Positions 46,806-58,488 are shown, numbered from the stretch's first letter. The stretch: 64,000 bases of DNA from Manduca sexta (GCF_014839805.1 NC_051138.1:5082983-5146982); one strand, 5' to 3'. Notes: generated by a model from the letters alone, not told the origin. A program made the numbers and translations.

Positions 46806-47038
46806 TTTCGAAAGAGAACCCGACAACTTATAGATACTAATAGGCATAAATCGTATCGTATCAGCCTATAATGTCCCAATGTTGGGCAAAGGCCTCCCCA
46901 AGATCCTTCCATGAATCACGATCCTGCGCTATACACATAAATACGGTCTGCAAATCGTTCTAATGATAATAAGATTTTACATAAATTACGAAAGGGAAGC
47001 CGGCACGAATCGCGTTATATGGACCTTCGGCCACTGCT
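46785..47038 (-). mobile_element. MITE-1 copy split by a nested 84-bp insertion
   Basis: Segments 46785-46851 (GTGGAGAAGGGTGAAAT, GAGAACCCGACAAC, ACTAATAGGCATAAAT) and 46943-47038 (ACGGTCTGCAAATCGTTCTAATGATAAT, GGGAAGCCGGCACGAATCGC, GGCCACTGC) are the reverse of MITE-1 at 35279. Between them lies a foreign block flanked by CATAAAT on both sides. Confidence 0.75.
46852..46935 (+). mobile_element. Short retroelement-like insertion inside MITE-1
   Basis: CAGCCTATAATGTCCCAATG, TTGGGCAAAGGCCTCCCC and ATCACGATCCTGCGCTATACA form a repeat I recall as very common in Lepidoptera. It is bracketed by the 7-bp direct repeat CATAAAT (46845-46851 and 46936-46942), as expected for a target-site duplication. 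Confidence 0.6.
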
Positions 47039-47604
47039 GTGTTAACCGCCCTATCAGTGGTATGTCAAAGATTTTTCGTTTAGCATTTACCGTGTGGAAT
47101 TAACACTAAAAAAAAATAATAATATAAATTAATAATAATTATAATTTTTTTTTTTTTTTCTTTTTTATTATTGCACTGACATTGTAAATCGAATAAAAAA
47201 CACTATTCCTAATTCCTATAGGCTACTCTTCCCGGAAAAACTTTCCATACCAATACAGCGAGTTAAACCTTCTATCATCACAACTGCAACAAAACAACTG
47301 TACAGGAATTATTATTTAATCTGTACCACCACACAGTTTAGTTAATAAAAATGGATTCCCAAATAAGCAAACATCGGTCGAAAGGTCGACCCGCAAAGAC
47401 AAATCCTGTGCCGCCACACCAAACGGATTGAACAAATTGTGGTTTCATCTGTCAGAGTATAGGGCCCAATAAGCCGCAAATTGTTTATCCCGATAAATCA
47501 TTACCCTTTTTCGGTCGGCGAAAATAAATTCTCCTTTTTTTACTCTAATAATTGATTTACAATCGGATGACTCGTCTGGTATTGATGGCAGGACACCCGT
47601 TTTT
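47039..47604. other. AT-rich stretch with homopolymers
   Basis: It holds a long T-run (about 47146-47165) and no gene. An antisense 79-codon frame at 47445-47684 has no recognisable domain. Confidence 0.35.
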
Positions 47605-47770
47605 ATATAGGTATTGCTCGCGGCTCCGTCTGCGTTTAGAAATATTGGTATAAAAATACCTGTCCTCTCCCAAGATAAAACCACTATCTACCTGTGTTTC
47701 ACTCCACCCGAAACCACACAGAGATAACTTTACTTCTAATATACAAGCAAGTTCTCAAACTTTCGCATTT
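47605..47770 (-). mobile_element. Degraded Helitron remnant
   Basis: ATTGCTCGCGGCTCCGTCTGCG resembles a reversed GC-rich Helitron terminus, followed by CCTGTCCTCTCCCAAGATAAAA and AAACCACTATCTACC, the reverse of the shared body. Boundaries are approximate. Confidence 0.45.
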
Positions 47771-48944
47771 ATAATATTAGATACATGGCGCATCTTCAAT
47801 ATTTCCAGGTTGTTAGTCGTCTATACGGATTAAGGCATATAGAGAAACTGACCTAAAAACCTGGTATCGTTTAAGTTAGATAATAAAAACACTAGATTAT
47901 TTGGAACTGAATGCGAGCCAAGTTTGCACGGGTTAGATTGGCGACAGCGCGTCTCGCCAAGAACAAATAGCCCATGGGGATATATTGTTTGACCTTTGTT
48001 CTACTTTTGACTTTAACTAGAAGACCGATAGGTTATTTTAAGTTGGTAATTAGATACTCTAAGGGAATGAAATGGCTTTTAACTAATTATACAATTCCCT
48101 AAAAGCTATAATGCGTTACGACAACATAAAAATTATAATAAAAAACATTCGTAACCAAATTAATGTTTGTGTACTTTTATCAATTCATCGTTCAGCACAT
48201 ACATTATTATATTCTATAGTCATTATTGAATAATACTTTAATATATTACTTGAAATCAGTGGTGGAAACAACATTGTACTGTTGTCTTACAAAGATAAAT
48301 ATAATTCATAATCTAAAATAGTTATATTTTTTATACACGTAGATATATAGTGAGTGGTAGCATTAAGTGCAAATCTATAAAGGAAAATAATCAGGATATT
48401 CAATCGCCAAAAAGTCATAATTTATATCAAGTAACTTAACACACACGAAATAATGAAGACACTTATATGTAAACATGGAATTACAATCTAAATTAACATA
48501 TAACCAGACTCAAGTTTACTTTGTACTAATTAGTCACATTGTGTTTAATGTAACAAAATAAACATATCAAATGGTAATAATCTGCGTACCGATGTTTTAG
48601 TAACAGTTAAATTTATATCTTGTTCCAGTGACAATTTATCAACAAACTTCTAGAAGGAACTGTTTAACGGACCCCTAATTAATCTGCTTTGAGTTTTACG
48701 ACTATCCTGAGTTATACTTACTCGTATTTTATAGCTATTCGGATGAAGGGATTTTAAATATTCCCGACAATTCGCAATACTGAGCAGGATCCGTTGGCAT
48801 TTACCTACTGAAGGTTTCGTGGCCTTTAGCCTCACAAATTGTTCATTTTAATAGATTAGTAAGACTAATGCTTTTTATTTCGTTAATTATAAGTAACTTA
48901 TCTGGTGTCTTGTGTTTTATGTTATATGTTTTTAAATAAATTTT
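47771..48944. other. AT-rich stretch, no gene recognised
   Basis: No gene or repeat family was recognised. Confidence 0.35.
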
Positions 48945-49231
48945 TCTACACTTACTAAAATTATAAATGCGAAACTTTGCGAAAAGTGTATATATGTTTG
49001 TTAGAAGAAAACGTAGAAACAACTAAATTGATTTGGATGTAATTTGGCACGCGGGTGAACCATAACTTGGATTAACATGGGCTACTTTTTATACCGGACA
49101 CCGGTTATAGGCTCCCATGGGAAATAATGGAATTTTTTAATCAGAATTTTTAAATAGATGGCACTAACGTCGAACAGTGTTTTAACGACTATTGCAGCGC
49201 GAAAGGCTTATCATGCGGGCGAAGCCGCTAG
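48945..49231 (+). mobile_element. Non-autonomous Helitron, long variant
   Basis: TCTACACTTACTAAAATTATAAATGCG opens and TTATCATGCGGGCGAAGCCGCTAG closes the unit, with T next. The middle holds TAATTTGGCACGCGGG and GGGCTACTTTTTATACC. The 5' boundary is not preceded by A, so the start is less certain than the end. Confidence 0.7.
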
Positions 49232-49675
49232 TGGTTGCTCGTAGGTTAATATATTTTAATTACAAATAAACCCTCATAGTAACAAAATAAGTGGGGCTGT
49301 TAAACTCAGCATTGAAGTATATAATATCAAATGAGTTATAATATTATGTATTTCAATATACGAATATAATACACACTTCATCTGACCAATAACTTAGACG
49401 CCGAAGTATGACGGATCACAAAGGATAGTGCACGGAATGGCTTCGTTTGAGGATTAGCCATCCGATGAACGGCCATCACTTTGAGCAATCGACTTCGAAA
49501 TACATAGGAAAAGACCGAAATGGTATACACGTAGATCGAATGCTGTTGATTACGTTACGAACCACAATGTATCATAGTTAAATAGAATGAATAAAAGCAA
49601 GATTGATGGAATTATACATTATGTTCTTGGGAAAAAATGGAAAACAGAGTGATATTCACTATTGTGGGGATATTT

Positions 49676-49874
49676 GAGTATTTCTTAAAATAAATGTACG
49701 TTACGAAATAGTGTTTACAATATCTTCGATCTAATGTCCTTTTTTTATTGTTGGTAGTTTTATCAAATAATATATAGAATTTATGTATTAAGTCAAACAA
49801 AAAACCAAATGAGGTAGAAAAATCGTAATAACATTTGTGAAAACCGATTTCGTTTAATTATTTTGAGAAATACC
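49676..49874. mobile_element. MITE-2, second complete copy
   Basis: Left end GAGTATTTCTTAAAATAAATGTACGTTACGAAATAG and right end CGATTTCGTTTAATTATTTTGAGAAATACCC are inverted. The interior shares CAAATAATATATAGAAT and AGTCAAACAAAAA with 36472-36691. The right arm has lost several bases of ACGTACAT. Confidence 0.78.
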
Positions 49875-50219
49875 CATTTATATGTTTATGGAAAATAAAT
49901 TATTCGAACTTTAATGTATTTTGAAACTAAAATACATAAATCAACTTTAATACCAAAATAACTTAGCAAATGTGGAGTCAAGCACAGTTGTAGTGAGTCA
50001 TTTCGCAACCGGAGAATATTTCAAACATTCGCCAGTACTTCATGAAAGTATAAGACAAATAATACGAGTTCATAACAAAATTTTCATAATTCGAATATGA
50101 AGCTATCAGTCGACTATTCACCTTGAGTACTTTATTTTCGCTTCTGTCGCTAACACAATCTCATTCAATTTCATTCGCAGACACATTACTTTATATTATC
50201 AATAACATTTTTATCACGT
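49875..50219. other. AT-rich stretch, nothing recognised
   Basis: No gene or repeat family was recognised. Confidence 0.35.
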
Positions 50220-50410
50220 GTCGTGACAAAACGGCTTAAAGCCACCTTTCGTAGCGTCGCAATATTCATTACGTCACGCAGTTGGCGGTTTTGCACCAAC
50301 CGAGGTCATGAATTAAGGTAGGAACCCATTATACTAGACAGGAAATTCGCACGCGCGCGTTTCGGGTGCGTATTACGCCGTGCCGACACCTCCGGCTCGG
50401 AGTACCAAAA
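50220..50410. other. CpG-rich patch in AT-rich surroundings
   Basis: It contains AGCGTCGCAATATTC, ATTACGTCACGCAG (a CRE-like TTACGTCA), CACGCGCGCGTTTCGGGTGCG and GTGCCGACACCTCCGGC. CpG is scarce elsewhere in the window. It may be a regulatory or first-exon region or an undescribed element; no start or donor site is convincing. Confidence 0.3.
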
Positions 50411-51360
50411 AGTTTAAACCCACAATTGTGCCTATTTACACACTAATGTGTTATGAAATTTTATCAGTCGTTTGACTGTTAAATAACTGCTTTCTAGTAA
50501 GGTAGTTAAATGTAATAGCAGTTTTCTGCTTCGCTGGTTGTCTGTTTAGGAGGGTCCCGACGCTCGGACGTTCGAATTCAAATCCACAACGATCTAAACT
50601 GCAGGCAGAAAACGTCGGCTTAAAATTCAGACATCTGTAGCTGTTTTTATTCCAACTTTATATCAACAGCTCTTTATAAATTGAACTACTGGTATTTTCG
50701 TATACTTGAGTCTGCGAAACGAATTATCGCAATTCATTGCAAAACTGATCCGCCAGTTGAAAATATATAATTACCTGGTATACAAATATGATATAGATAT
50801 GCGAGTTTCTTGATTGCTTTTCTCAAATTATTTCCAGCATCTAAGGTGTATAGGTGTTCAGTACATAATAAATATTAACATTTAATTATAATAAATTTAC
50901 TATCTTTGATACTTTCAAAATTGATATTTTCACGCAATATATTTAATTAAAACAATACATATAATGTAGATATACCCTTACAACCTTATGGGTGCGTTTA
51001 TACGCTGGTAAATATTAGACAGCCTACAGTTACTAAGCGAAAAGTTCGGGGAGAGGTAGCATCCTAACCTAGTCACGCGATTAGCATAGCGTGTAAACAT
51101 ACGACCTTCGCTCTATATTTATAAAGGTACTATCATACCTGATGAATTCTGGATATCTGTTTCATGTATAACATTACGGCATATATAGTAATAGGCTGCT
51201 TGTCCTAGTTAAATATCTAATTTGCGTTTATCATCTTTCCAGCTGTCTCATCTTTCCAGCTGTCCCTATCCTACTAATCCTACGAATACTAACGTGAGGA
51301 TTTAATAGCTTAGGCCCAAAACGTTAGTGTGTTACCTAGAATAAGTCTGACTAAAGGTTT
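50411..51360. other. Unannotated stretch
   Basis: No gene. GGACGTTCGAATTCAAATCC (about 50568) has a loose pol III B-box look without any A box or body. Confidence 0.3.
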
Positions 51361-51612
51361 TTATGTACACGGGCACGCCACAGTGATCCGATTGTACCTG
51401 ATGGTAAGTAGGTTGGGGTCCAATAGGATGTCAACTAATGAGATATGATTACCCCTCGGCAGTCGACACAATTATGCCGGCCTGTTGGAACCGAATATAC
51501 ACAGGCTGATCCCGGTACGCGGCACGCTTACGTGGCCTCTTTGGCGGGTTTTAACAACTTGTGTACGGTGGTCGCTTTCCAGACCGGATATATAATATAT
51601 CCTACCACCAGC
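51361..51612 (-). mobile_element. SINE-C, near full-length
   Basis: Minus-strand order: GCTGGTGGTAGGATATATTAT, AAAGCGACCACCGTACACAA, CCACGTAAGCGTGCCGCG, TTCGGTTCCAACAGGCC, GTGTCGACTGCCGAGGGG, GACATCCTATTGGACCCC and GGCGTGCCCGTGTAC. It is collinear with 14095-14331. Confidence 0.78.
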
Positions 51613-53168
51613 AAAACTAACAGCAATATATTTATTTTGTGTTAAGTTTATGTGACTTACACCTGTAAAGTAAATGTATGAAAAGAATTATGTCCTTCCG
51701 AGGCTTTGTTGCCAGTAAAAATTAAGCATACCATAAGTACACTGCTATATGAGTAATGGTTATTGGTATTGTAAAATAAGTGATACATTTTATTAATAAC
51801 TAGGCAGCTGGATGATGTCACCTCTTGAGTCTAAGGTGATATATCGGTTTCTAAGCCCTAGGATCTAAGCCCGCAAGTCTAGATGAACCTAGGACCTACA
51901 GTTGACAACCCGATTGCATCGTTCTCAGAAGACTATTAACTGTTTCATCAGACTAAAAGCTGGTATTAACGGATCTTCAAGATAAGCGACGGATAAAAAT
52001 TGTCTTTAAGCTGACTAGTTGTCTCCGACTGGCGAAACTTTAAGTTTGCTTGTAAAAACCACTTTAGCGGTTTTTTTATTTATTTATTTTACACCAAAAT
52101 ATATTGTATTTTACAAATGGAATATTAAACCCACAGAGGTGGTACAATTGGTCTTATCGCTCGAAGCAATCACTTACCGATTTAGTTTATATTTGTTTAA
52201 TATTATTTATTGATTTCAATATAATCATGAAATAAACACACGCCTAAATTCCTAAAGGGCCTGCATAAGTGTAACAAAACCGTGGTTAGATGTAGTAGAG
52301 AAGATACCGAGTTTTTAATTCTTTTATTGAAAATATACGTCATTCAAAATTTTATATAAAAACAATTTTCAAAATCTACGCAATAATATTAAATAAGTTA
52401 CTTAACTTTGAAATTTGTTAGAAATAACAGTAATAACGTAATGTGACGTCACAGAGTGTCACCGGCTATAACGCTGTATACGTGTGAAAGAGATAGCGCG
52501 GTAAGCCCACACAACCCCACTTTTGCTCACATCAATTCATCATTTATATATGAATAACTGCTTTATTTTTCAACCAATTTTAATGCTGATTTCACAGGTA
52601 AATATTTTTATATTATTTACTGTTACATATAAAATAATGCACAATATCAAAATTAGGAAAGACTCTATTCGCGTAATACCTATGTTTGTTAAATGAAAAA
52701 TTCACAATGTTATTTGTTTGAGATAATGGATCACCAATTCCAAAGACTAAGTACTTGATAGATTAATGAAGTTAATGAAATCAATTTTACAAACTTTTTT
52801 ATATGTTACAGTATCCATATAACCATAATGCACTGTATTAACTTTCAGAATATACAAAAAAATAGAAATATATATTTTCGAAAAATAAACCTTATTTTAT
52901 ATTAACATTTAGTATAATATTTCACTAACATAATAACCTAATTCAGCCAACATATTATCGAGAGGTTTATAACGTAATCTACGTAAGCACTTTGAAAGCT
53001 TATGCTATTGTCGATAGCAATATAGTGGAGCACTCCTATTATTGGTATAGCAGAATTTATACAATCCACTTAAATAAGAGCCTCTTAATCGCGAGACGGC
53101 TAATAATGTACGAGTATATGATGTAATATATATTTCATTATTGCAAGGTTTTAAGTATAATAAAAATA
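51613..53168. other. AT-rich stretch, no gene recognised
   Basis: At about 52545-52615 the text CAACCAATTTTAATGC and TTCACAGGTAAA weakly resembles Helitron bodies. Nothing else is identified. Confidence 0.3.
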
Positions 53169-53540
53169 GTGGCTACATAATTGTCTCGCGTTCCGGGATC
53201 AGCCTGTGTATATCCGGTTCCAACAGGACGGCATAATTATGTCGTCTCCCACCACCAGCCCATGGCCCAACCAATCTTACGATTATATGGGGCCTAATCG
53301 TGGGAGACACTCGCGCGGATTTTGCGACTGCTAGGCAGCGTGCACTCCGCCGCGCGAGTTCTTCGAGCTCCCTACAAATTATTATTCTACATCCTTTGTC
53401 CCTGAAGCATTTCTCCCCCTTCTGGGGCAAATCGACTGTCGAGGGTAGTCATCTCTCGTCAGTCGACATTCTATTAGATCTCACACCACTTACCAGCAGG
53501 TGCTGTGAGATCACTTTTCAGTGCCAGTATAAAAAAAAAG
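53169..53540 (+). mobile_element. SINE-C carrying a 190-bp insertion
   Basis: Flanks match SINE-C: CGCGTTCCGGGATCAGCC, GGTTCCAACAGGACGGCATA on the left, and GACTGTCGAGGGTAGTCATC, TCGACATTCTATTAGATC and a TATAAAAAAAAAG end on the right. Between 53245 and 53434 lies sequence absent from the other copies. It is GC-rich (GCACTCCGCCGCGCGAG) and opens with an inverted repeat GTCTCCCAC (53244-53252) to GTGGGAGAC (53300-53308). The insert is either a separate element or a segment that the shorter copies have lost. Confidence 0.7.
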
Positions 53541-53802
53541 AAACAATAATGTTTATATGAAATGTTAAAACGATAAACTTATTGGAAGAACATAATGCTT
53601 TCGTATGTCGCAATACTAGTTTCAAGTTACGGTTATAACCTGAAATTAGTATGATTATGATGCGTTTTCATGTGGAAATATTTAATATTGTGGGATTGAT
53701 TTTTTAATATTTTAAGAGATTAGTTCTAACTAATATTGATTTTTACTGCGTTTTAATATTAAATACTTTTATAAAATCTTTTTATATAACTATACTTCTA
53801 AC

Positions 53803-53986
53803 AGGATAATATGATAAAAACAAATTAAACAGATTAGGTTTGTAGAGGCTAATCTCTGGAACTACTGAACCGATTTTGTTTTTTTTTTTCACCAATAGGA
53901 TGCCTCATTTCTCCTGAGTGCTGTGGGTTTTTTAACCCGGGACAATAATTAACCCAGAAAAACTAATTTATGCGGGCAGAAGCTAG
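53803..53986 (+). mobile_element. Helitron, worn 5' end
   Basis: The body has CTAATCTCTGGAACTACTGAACCGATTTTG and CACCAATAGGATGCC and the end is ATTTATGCGGGCAGAAGCTAG before a T. The 5' TC boundary is not certain. Confidence 0.7.
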
Positions 53987-54504
53987 TCATCTTTAAAATT
54001 ATCCTTGCCAAATAAATAACATTCTAAACATCTTCAATCACATTCAAAATAACAAAAACATTAACAAAGAAACAAACCCAAGAAATAAAATACAAATTCA
54101 ATATGAAACCGTCTATTTAAATGAACGGTTGACTTACTAATTTATAGTACCACCTGTAGCGGCATAATGACCAGCTTTAATCGGTTGTGAAATTAATATG
54201 AAAACTTTGATGAATATACCAACTTATACGTTTTGGTATTAAGTCACAGGTGTACGGTTCTAGGCGAATATTTGTGGCGACAAAGCCGGTCGGACGCTGC
54301 GTCCGAACTTCAGTTTTGTGTGAGTTAAATATTAAACCTACTGCTGTCAAGAGCTAATCTCTTTTGATACTTAGGTTCGTTTAGAAGTTCGGTCTAGTTT
54401 AGAATTTGAACGAAGTCAATGACAATAAATAGATACTAGCTTTTTCAATACCTTAGCCTGCGTGAAAGTCGATGATAAAGGTCATTCCTGTACAGTTTCA
54501 AGAT

Positions 54505-54810
54505 ACACTGGTGGTAGGTCTCTCATATGTGAGAGTTCGCCTGGGTAGGTACCACCACAATGTCTATTTCTGCGCGGCAACAGTGTGTATTCACTATTGT
54601 GTTCCGGTTTAAAGAATATTGTAACCAGTGTAACTACTGGACATAATAAGACTTAACACCTCATGTCTCAGGATGGTGAGCGCAGTGGAACATCCAACAA
54701 TACTGTGTAAATCAAGGTGTTGGATGGTGTTTCTACTGTGTATGGGCGGTCGTATCACATACCATTAGGTGAACGGTAAGCTCGTCTCGTTATTCAAAGC
54801 AATAAAATAA
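54505..54810 (+). mobile_element. Bm1-like SINE (SINE-B), full-length copy
   Basis: It starts CACTGGTGGTAGGTCTCTCAT and runs through GGGTAGGTACCACCACAATG, CTACTGGACATAATAAGAC, GTCTCAGGATGGTGAGCGCAG, GTGTTGGATGGTGTTTC and GGCGGTCGTATCACATACC to GTAAGCTCGTCTCGTTATTC with an A-rich tail. It is collinear with 4282-4586. The GGTGGTAGG start may contain the pol III A box. No target-site duplication was seen. Confidence 0.82.
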
Positions 54811-54851
54811 GCCGATTATAGTTAAGGATATAGTTTATCAGTGTGTAATAT

Positions 54852-54998
54852 AGTGGTGAAAGGTCGATATAATCCGATTTCTGCCGGCTTCTCTTTATGT
54901 TGAATCACATTAGAACGATTTGCAGACGTTATTCATGCATATTAGTACCAATATGTTGTGTCGGGTTCTCTTTCGGAATATTTCACCTTTGGCCACTA
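54852..54998 (+). mobile_element. MITE-1, copy with TA flanks
   Basis: AGTGGTGAAAGGT at the left and ACCTTTGGCCACT at the right form the terminal inverted repeat; both ends abut TA. The interior CCGATTTCTGCCGGCTTC and ATGCATATTAGTACC matches 35279-35431. TA flanks again suggest Tc1/mariner-type mobilisation. Confidence 0.8.
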
Positions 54999-55226
54999 GC
55001 GGAGAGGCACAGAGACCAACTTCATTTAGCAATAACTAAAATTCAAATGTTTTCGATTTAATACAATTCTAAAAATAATATTATAATAATTTCTGCGTAC
55101 ACAAAATTTATTTAATACAATAGATGGAAACCAGCACGCCTCTATTACAAAAAAGAATTATGCTTAAAGAAATGTGGGAGTGATACACATCTGCTCACGT
55201 GTGAAAAGATTAAAAGGAGTGTAATA

Positions 55227-55412
55227 CCCTGTATACAAAGCTAAAAAAATTGTTTTGAATACTCTAATCTCAGGATTCTCAGGAACTACTAAACCGAATT
55301 TGATTTTTCACTAATAGGAAGCTACATAACTTCTGGGTGCTACCTTCTATACCGCGAAAATATTGATCCCGTAACAACTTCACGTATCCGGAGCCGCAGG
55401 CGAAAGCTATTA
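55227..55412 (+). mobile_element. Helitron remnant with mutated 3' end
   Basis: ACTCTAATCTCAGGATTCTC, AACTACTAAACCGAATTTG, CACTAATAGGAAGCTAC and GGAGCCGCAGGCGAAAGCTAT follow the Helitron order; the expected CTAG is CTAT here. Confidence 0.6.
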
Positions 55413-56367
55413 TCATATAAAAATGTAACAAAATAAATTCTCTATAAAACATAAAACTCTCACGATCTATGGACATATATTTTGTTAACTCAATTGCTTC
55501 TAGAAATAAAAAAGTGCTTTAGCTACATTAAAAAAGTTTGAATTTAAATGATATTCTAAATAAAGTATTCCAGAATTAATTTCAACGTTCACTTTTATGC
55601 GCGTACTGGAAAACCGACTTCTCCAATTGACGTCACGTCGCGTCGCTGCACTGGCCGAGCCCTAACACCCATCGATACATACCGTAGTTAGACATTGTTT
55701 TATTTCATTCCATCCAACACGGAAAAGAATATTTTTACTCTTTGCCTTTGGTAATTGAATTTCGTTTCGAATTACGACAGTTTCGCGTTGCAAAAAGATT
55801 TATTTGAATTTAGAATTTTATTCTTGGTTATACTTGGATCCGATTGCTGTGTGTAATTTTAAATGGTAATTAAAATCAATTTAATGTTAGCTTTGAATTG
55901 GTTTTCATATTGTGGTATTGGTTTTCATTCTGTGCGTATTGGTATTAAATATATTGTTTGACCGCGAAGCTCGGACAAATATGTAAACATGTTATAGTGG
56001 CATCTACTATTTCAGAAATATAGACGAGTCTTTATATTTATTATATAAGACAAACCTAGTCTAAAAACAAAACCATTCAAATACTTAACTACTCTCACCA
56101 TTGGCTTTAAAAAGATCAATGGCCGATTCATCGCGCTACAAATGAAAATCAGTAAGTCACCCTGATGTAATTTCCATCCGCGTCCCATATGCACAGTTTC
56201 ATTTCAAACAGACATGCGATACCTTCACTTTATTATCTTCCCTTTTTGCCGATCTAACTAGATATTCACTTGAATCACAGACTTGTCCCGATAAACGAAT
56301 ATTTATGTAAATGCAGAGTTTTCCCGACGACCGCATAAAATGGTGCGCTATTTCGCACGATTTCTGA

Positions 56368-56460
56368 GCAATTTCACATCGGTAAGTCGTTTGCGTCGCA
56401 AACCGTTGTTGTGGGTTCGATCTAGGAAAAAATGTGTTGTTTCGGTTTACCGATCGGTCT
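56368..56460 (+). repeat. tRNA-like SINE head remnant
   Basis: CATCGGTAAGTCGTTTGCGTCGC (A-box region) is followed 20-25 bp later by TTGTGGGTTCGATCTAGG (B box). Spacing and content fit the tRNA-like head of a second SINE type. The GTAAGT inside it explains an otherwise attractive exon-donor look of the preceding ATGGTGCGC frame. Confidence 0.4.
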
Positions 56461-56568
56461 GTCTGGAGATTTTCTTTCGTTCCTCTTTAGTTTTTGTTCG
56501 AGAGGACTGCAGCAAATGGTAGTATATATTTCATTTAATCGAAGTTTTATGACGATATACTACTCGAG

Positions 56569-56734
56569 CTTTAAATTCAACGGAATGGTTTGACAGTTAT
56601 TAAAATTCCATGAATATTGCCAGTTAACCATTAGTGCTAATCCTGTCGATAAAACTTTAAATTCAACGGAATAATTTGACAGTTATTATAAATTCACGAA
56701 TGTTGCCAGTTAAACATTAGTGCCATCGATAAAA
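56569..56734. repeat. 86-bp tandem duplication with CGATAAAA motifs
   Basis: Copy 1 (56569-56654) and copy 2 (56655-56734) share CTTTAAATTCAACGGAAT, TTTGACAGTTATTA, ATATTGCCAGTTAA and CATTAGTGC and end in TCGATAAAA. The second copy has lost a few bases. Confidence 0.85.
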
Positions 56735-56744
56735 AAACAGATCG

Positions 56745-56752
56745 TATCGATA
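56745..56752. promoter_or_regulatory. TATCGATA site (DRE/DREF-like)
   Basis: The palindrome TATCGATA, followed by AAAC, lies just after two CGATAAAA units of the tandem repeat. In flies this octamer is bound by DREF/BEAF at housekeeping promoters. Another TATCGATA occurs at about 14985, so chance is possible and no gene start is visible. Confidence 0.25.
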
Positions 56753-57860
56753 AAACGGAACGGTTTTACGATATTTTGATTTTACTCTATAATAATATTT
56801 TATTTTTGAATAGAAAACGATCCTGAATTTCATTAATATCTCCAAAACTCTTATATCTATGTATAATGAAGCTCAAACTACAAATCATTCTTTCATTCCG
56901 TAGAATCAGTCATTTAGTTAATTTTAATGAATTTAAATGTGGAATATTATTGAACGATAATATTGGGTGCCACCACAATGGATGTATTACGCTAATCAAT
57001 TCATATTGAATACTTATTAATTTAAAATAAACTTTTAAACTTCGACATTTCTGTACACATATAAAACCATGGAATTACGAAAATAAAAAGGAATATTAAT
57101 CCATATAAAACTGCAGAAATTACCGGCTACATAGATAATACGAACATTGTTACAGACTTATTAAAATAATCCGAAACCTCAATCATGCAAACCAAGCTTT
57201 TCTGAAGCATTTTCCGTCGTATCTCTGAACTCCGGCGTAACATAATCTGACCATACATTACATGTTATCCTGTCTTAATTACATCGCTCTACCAAGGATT
57301 TATTAACACAACTACAATTTTTATATGTAGCGATATACTTCATTTATCCTCATACGGATTTAAAATAGATTTTCCTAATATTTGATCGCGTTGTGGCGTT
57401 TTAACTTTTAAAGTTAAACAGGCGGCCAGTCGTAAAAATAAATCAAATTATTTCTGAATACGCTTGAAAACGTTTTAGATTCAGTCACTCAAGTAGCTGA
57501 TTAAATTCAAAACTTAAAATTACCTATAACGCACTTTTGTGTCCTTAGTAATATTTTTTTCGACACAATAAAAAATAAAAGGGATTTACTTTATTTCACA
57601 AAGGAAATAAATTAAACTTAACGTGAAAGCAATTTGAAATTTTGAATTTGTTCAATAACTTTTGTGGCTGGCTGTATATCGGAATAGGATGGAATAAAAA
57701 AAATCATAAACTACGACCCTTCATAAAACATTAACTGAATAAATCACAGCACGTCAAAAACACGCTTAAGTGAAATCACTCTGATTTAAATCGACGAAAT
57801 CTTTTGCGATGAACATGCGCGTAAGTTTATATAATAGAAGAACTTGTAGAGATCCAACCA
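56753..57860. other. AT-rich stretch, no gene recognised
   Basis: No gene or repeat family was recognised. Confidence 0.35.
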
Positions 57861-58008
57861 CAACGAAGGGTCCCTATGACCCGATTCCTACCGGTTTCCC
57901 TTTATGTAGAATCTAATTATCATTAAAACGATATAAAGAATGTATTCATGCATATCAGTACATATATGTTGTGGCTTCCCGTTCAGAGAATGTCACCTTT
58001 CGCCACTG
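57861..58008 (+). mobile_element. MITE-1, copy with degraded left end
   Basis: ACCCGATTCCTACCGGTTTCC, TGTAGAATCTAATTATCATT, ATTCATGCATATCAGTAC and the right terminus ACCTTTCGCCACT match 35279-35431. The left terminal repeat is changed to ACGAAGGGTC. Confidence 0.75.
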
Positions 58009-58260
58009 TCCAACCATTTTCCAGTTTTTAGAGATTTGTACCAGCGAAAGGCTCTGCCGCGCCGTCTGTCTGTCTTATATTCTTATACCCGTCTGAACTA
58101 TAACAGTTACTGAACAGAAATTTTAACACATTTTATTATGATGTATATTTTTAAAATAACAAACTTGTTAACGCTAGAATACGAAACTCTTGTGGCACGA
58201 TTCTAGCGATCACTTCACTGAATTTTTACAATTCGCTTAATTTTAAAAATAAAATACAAT

Positions 58261-58488
58261 ATCATACCTTTATCCTCGAAGGGATGGGGGAGGTGGAACC
58301 AGGGCTCCCACTTTTCACCCTTCTGTCCAACGATGTGAGAGAGGTGAGTCTAACGCCATATCAAGGACAATTTTACGCCGACCTGATAAATTCAATATCA
58401 CCGCAATATCACTCAACTGAGATTCGAACCCGAACCCTCATATGGTTTCCGTTCTGCGAAGACAGTACGACTACTCCACCGAGGCCGA
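58261..58488 (-). mobile_element. SINE-A, diverged copy
   Basis: Minus-strand order: CGGCCTCGGTGGAGTAG head, B box GGTTCGAATCTC, TGAGTGATATTG, body, GTGGGAGCC and CCCTTCGAGGATAAAGG end. The plus-strand open frame across it is incidental. Confidence 0.82.

Noticed and set aside
56340..56381. First coding exon starting AAAATGGTGCGC and ending at a GTAAGT donor
   Set aside because: The GTAAGT lies in the A-box region of a tRNA-like unit with a B box GGGTTCGATC 35 bp downstream; no acceptor or second exon is visible.
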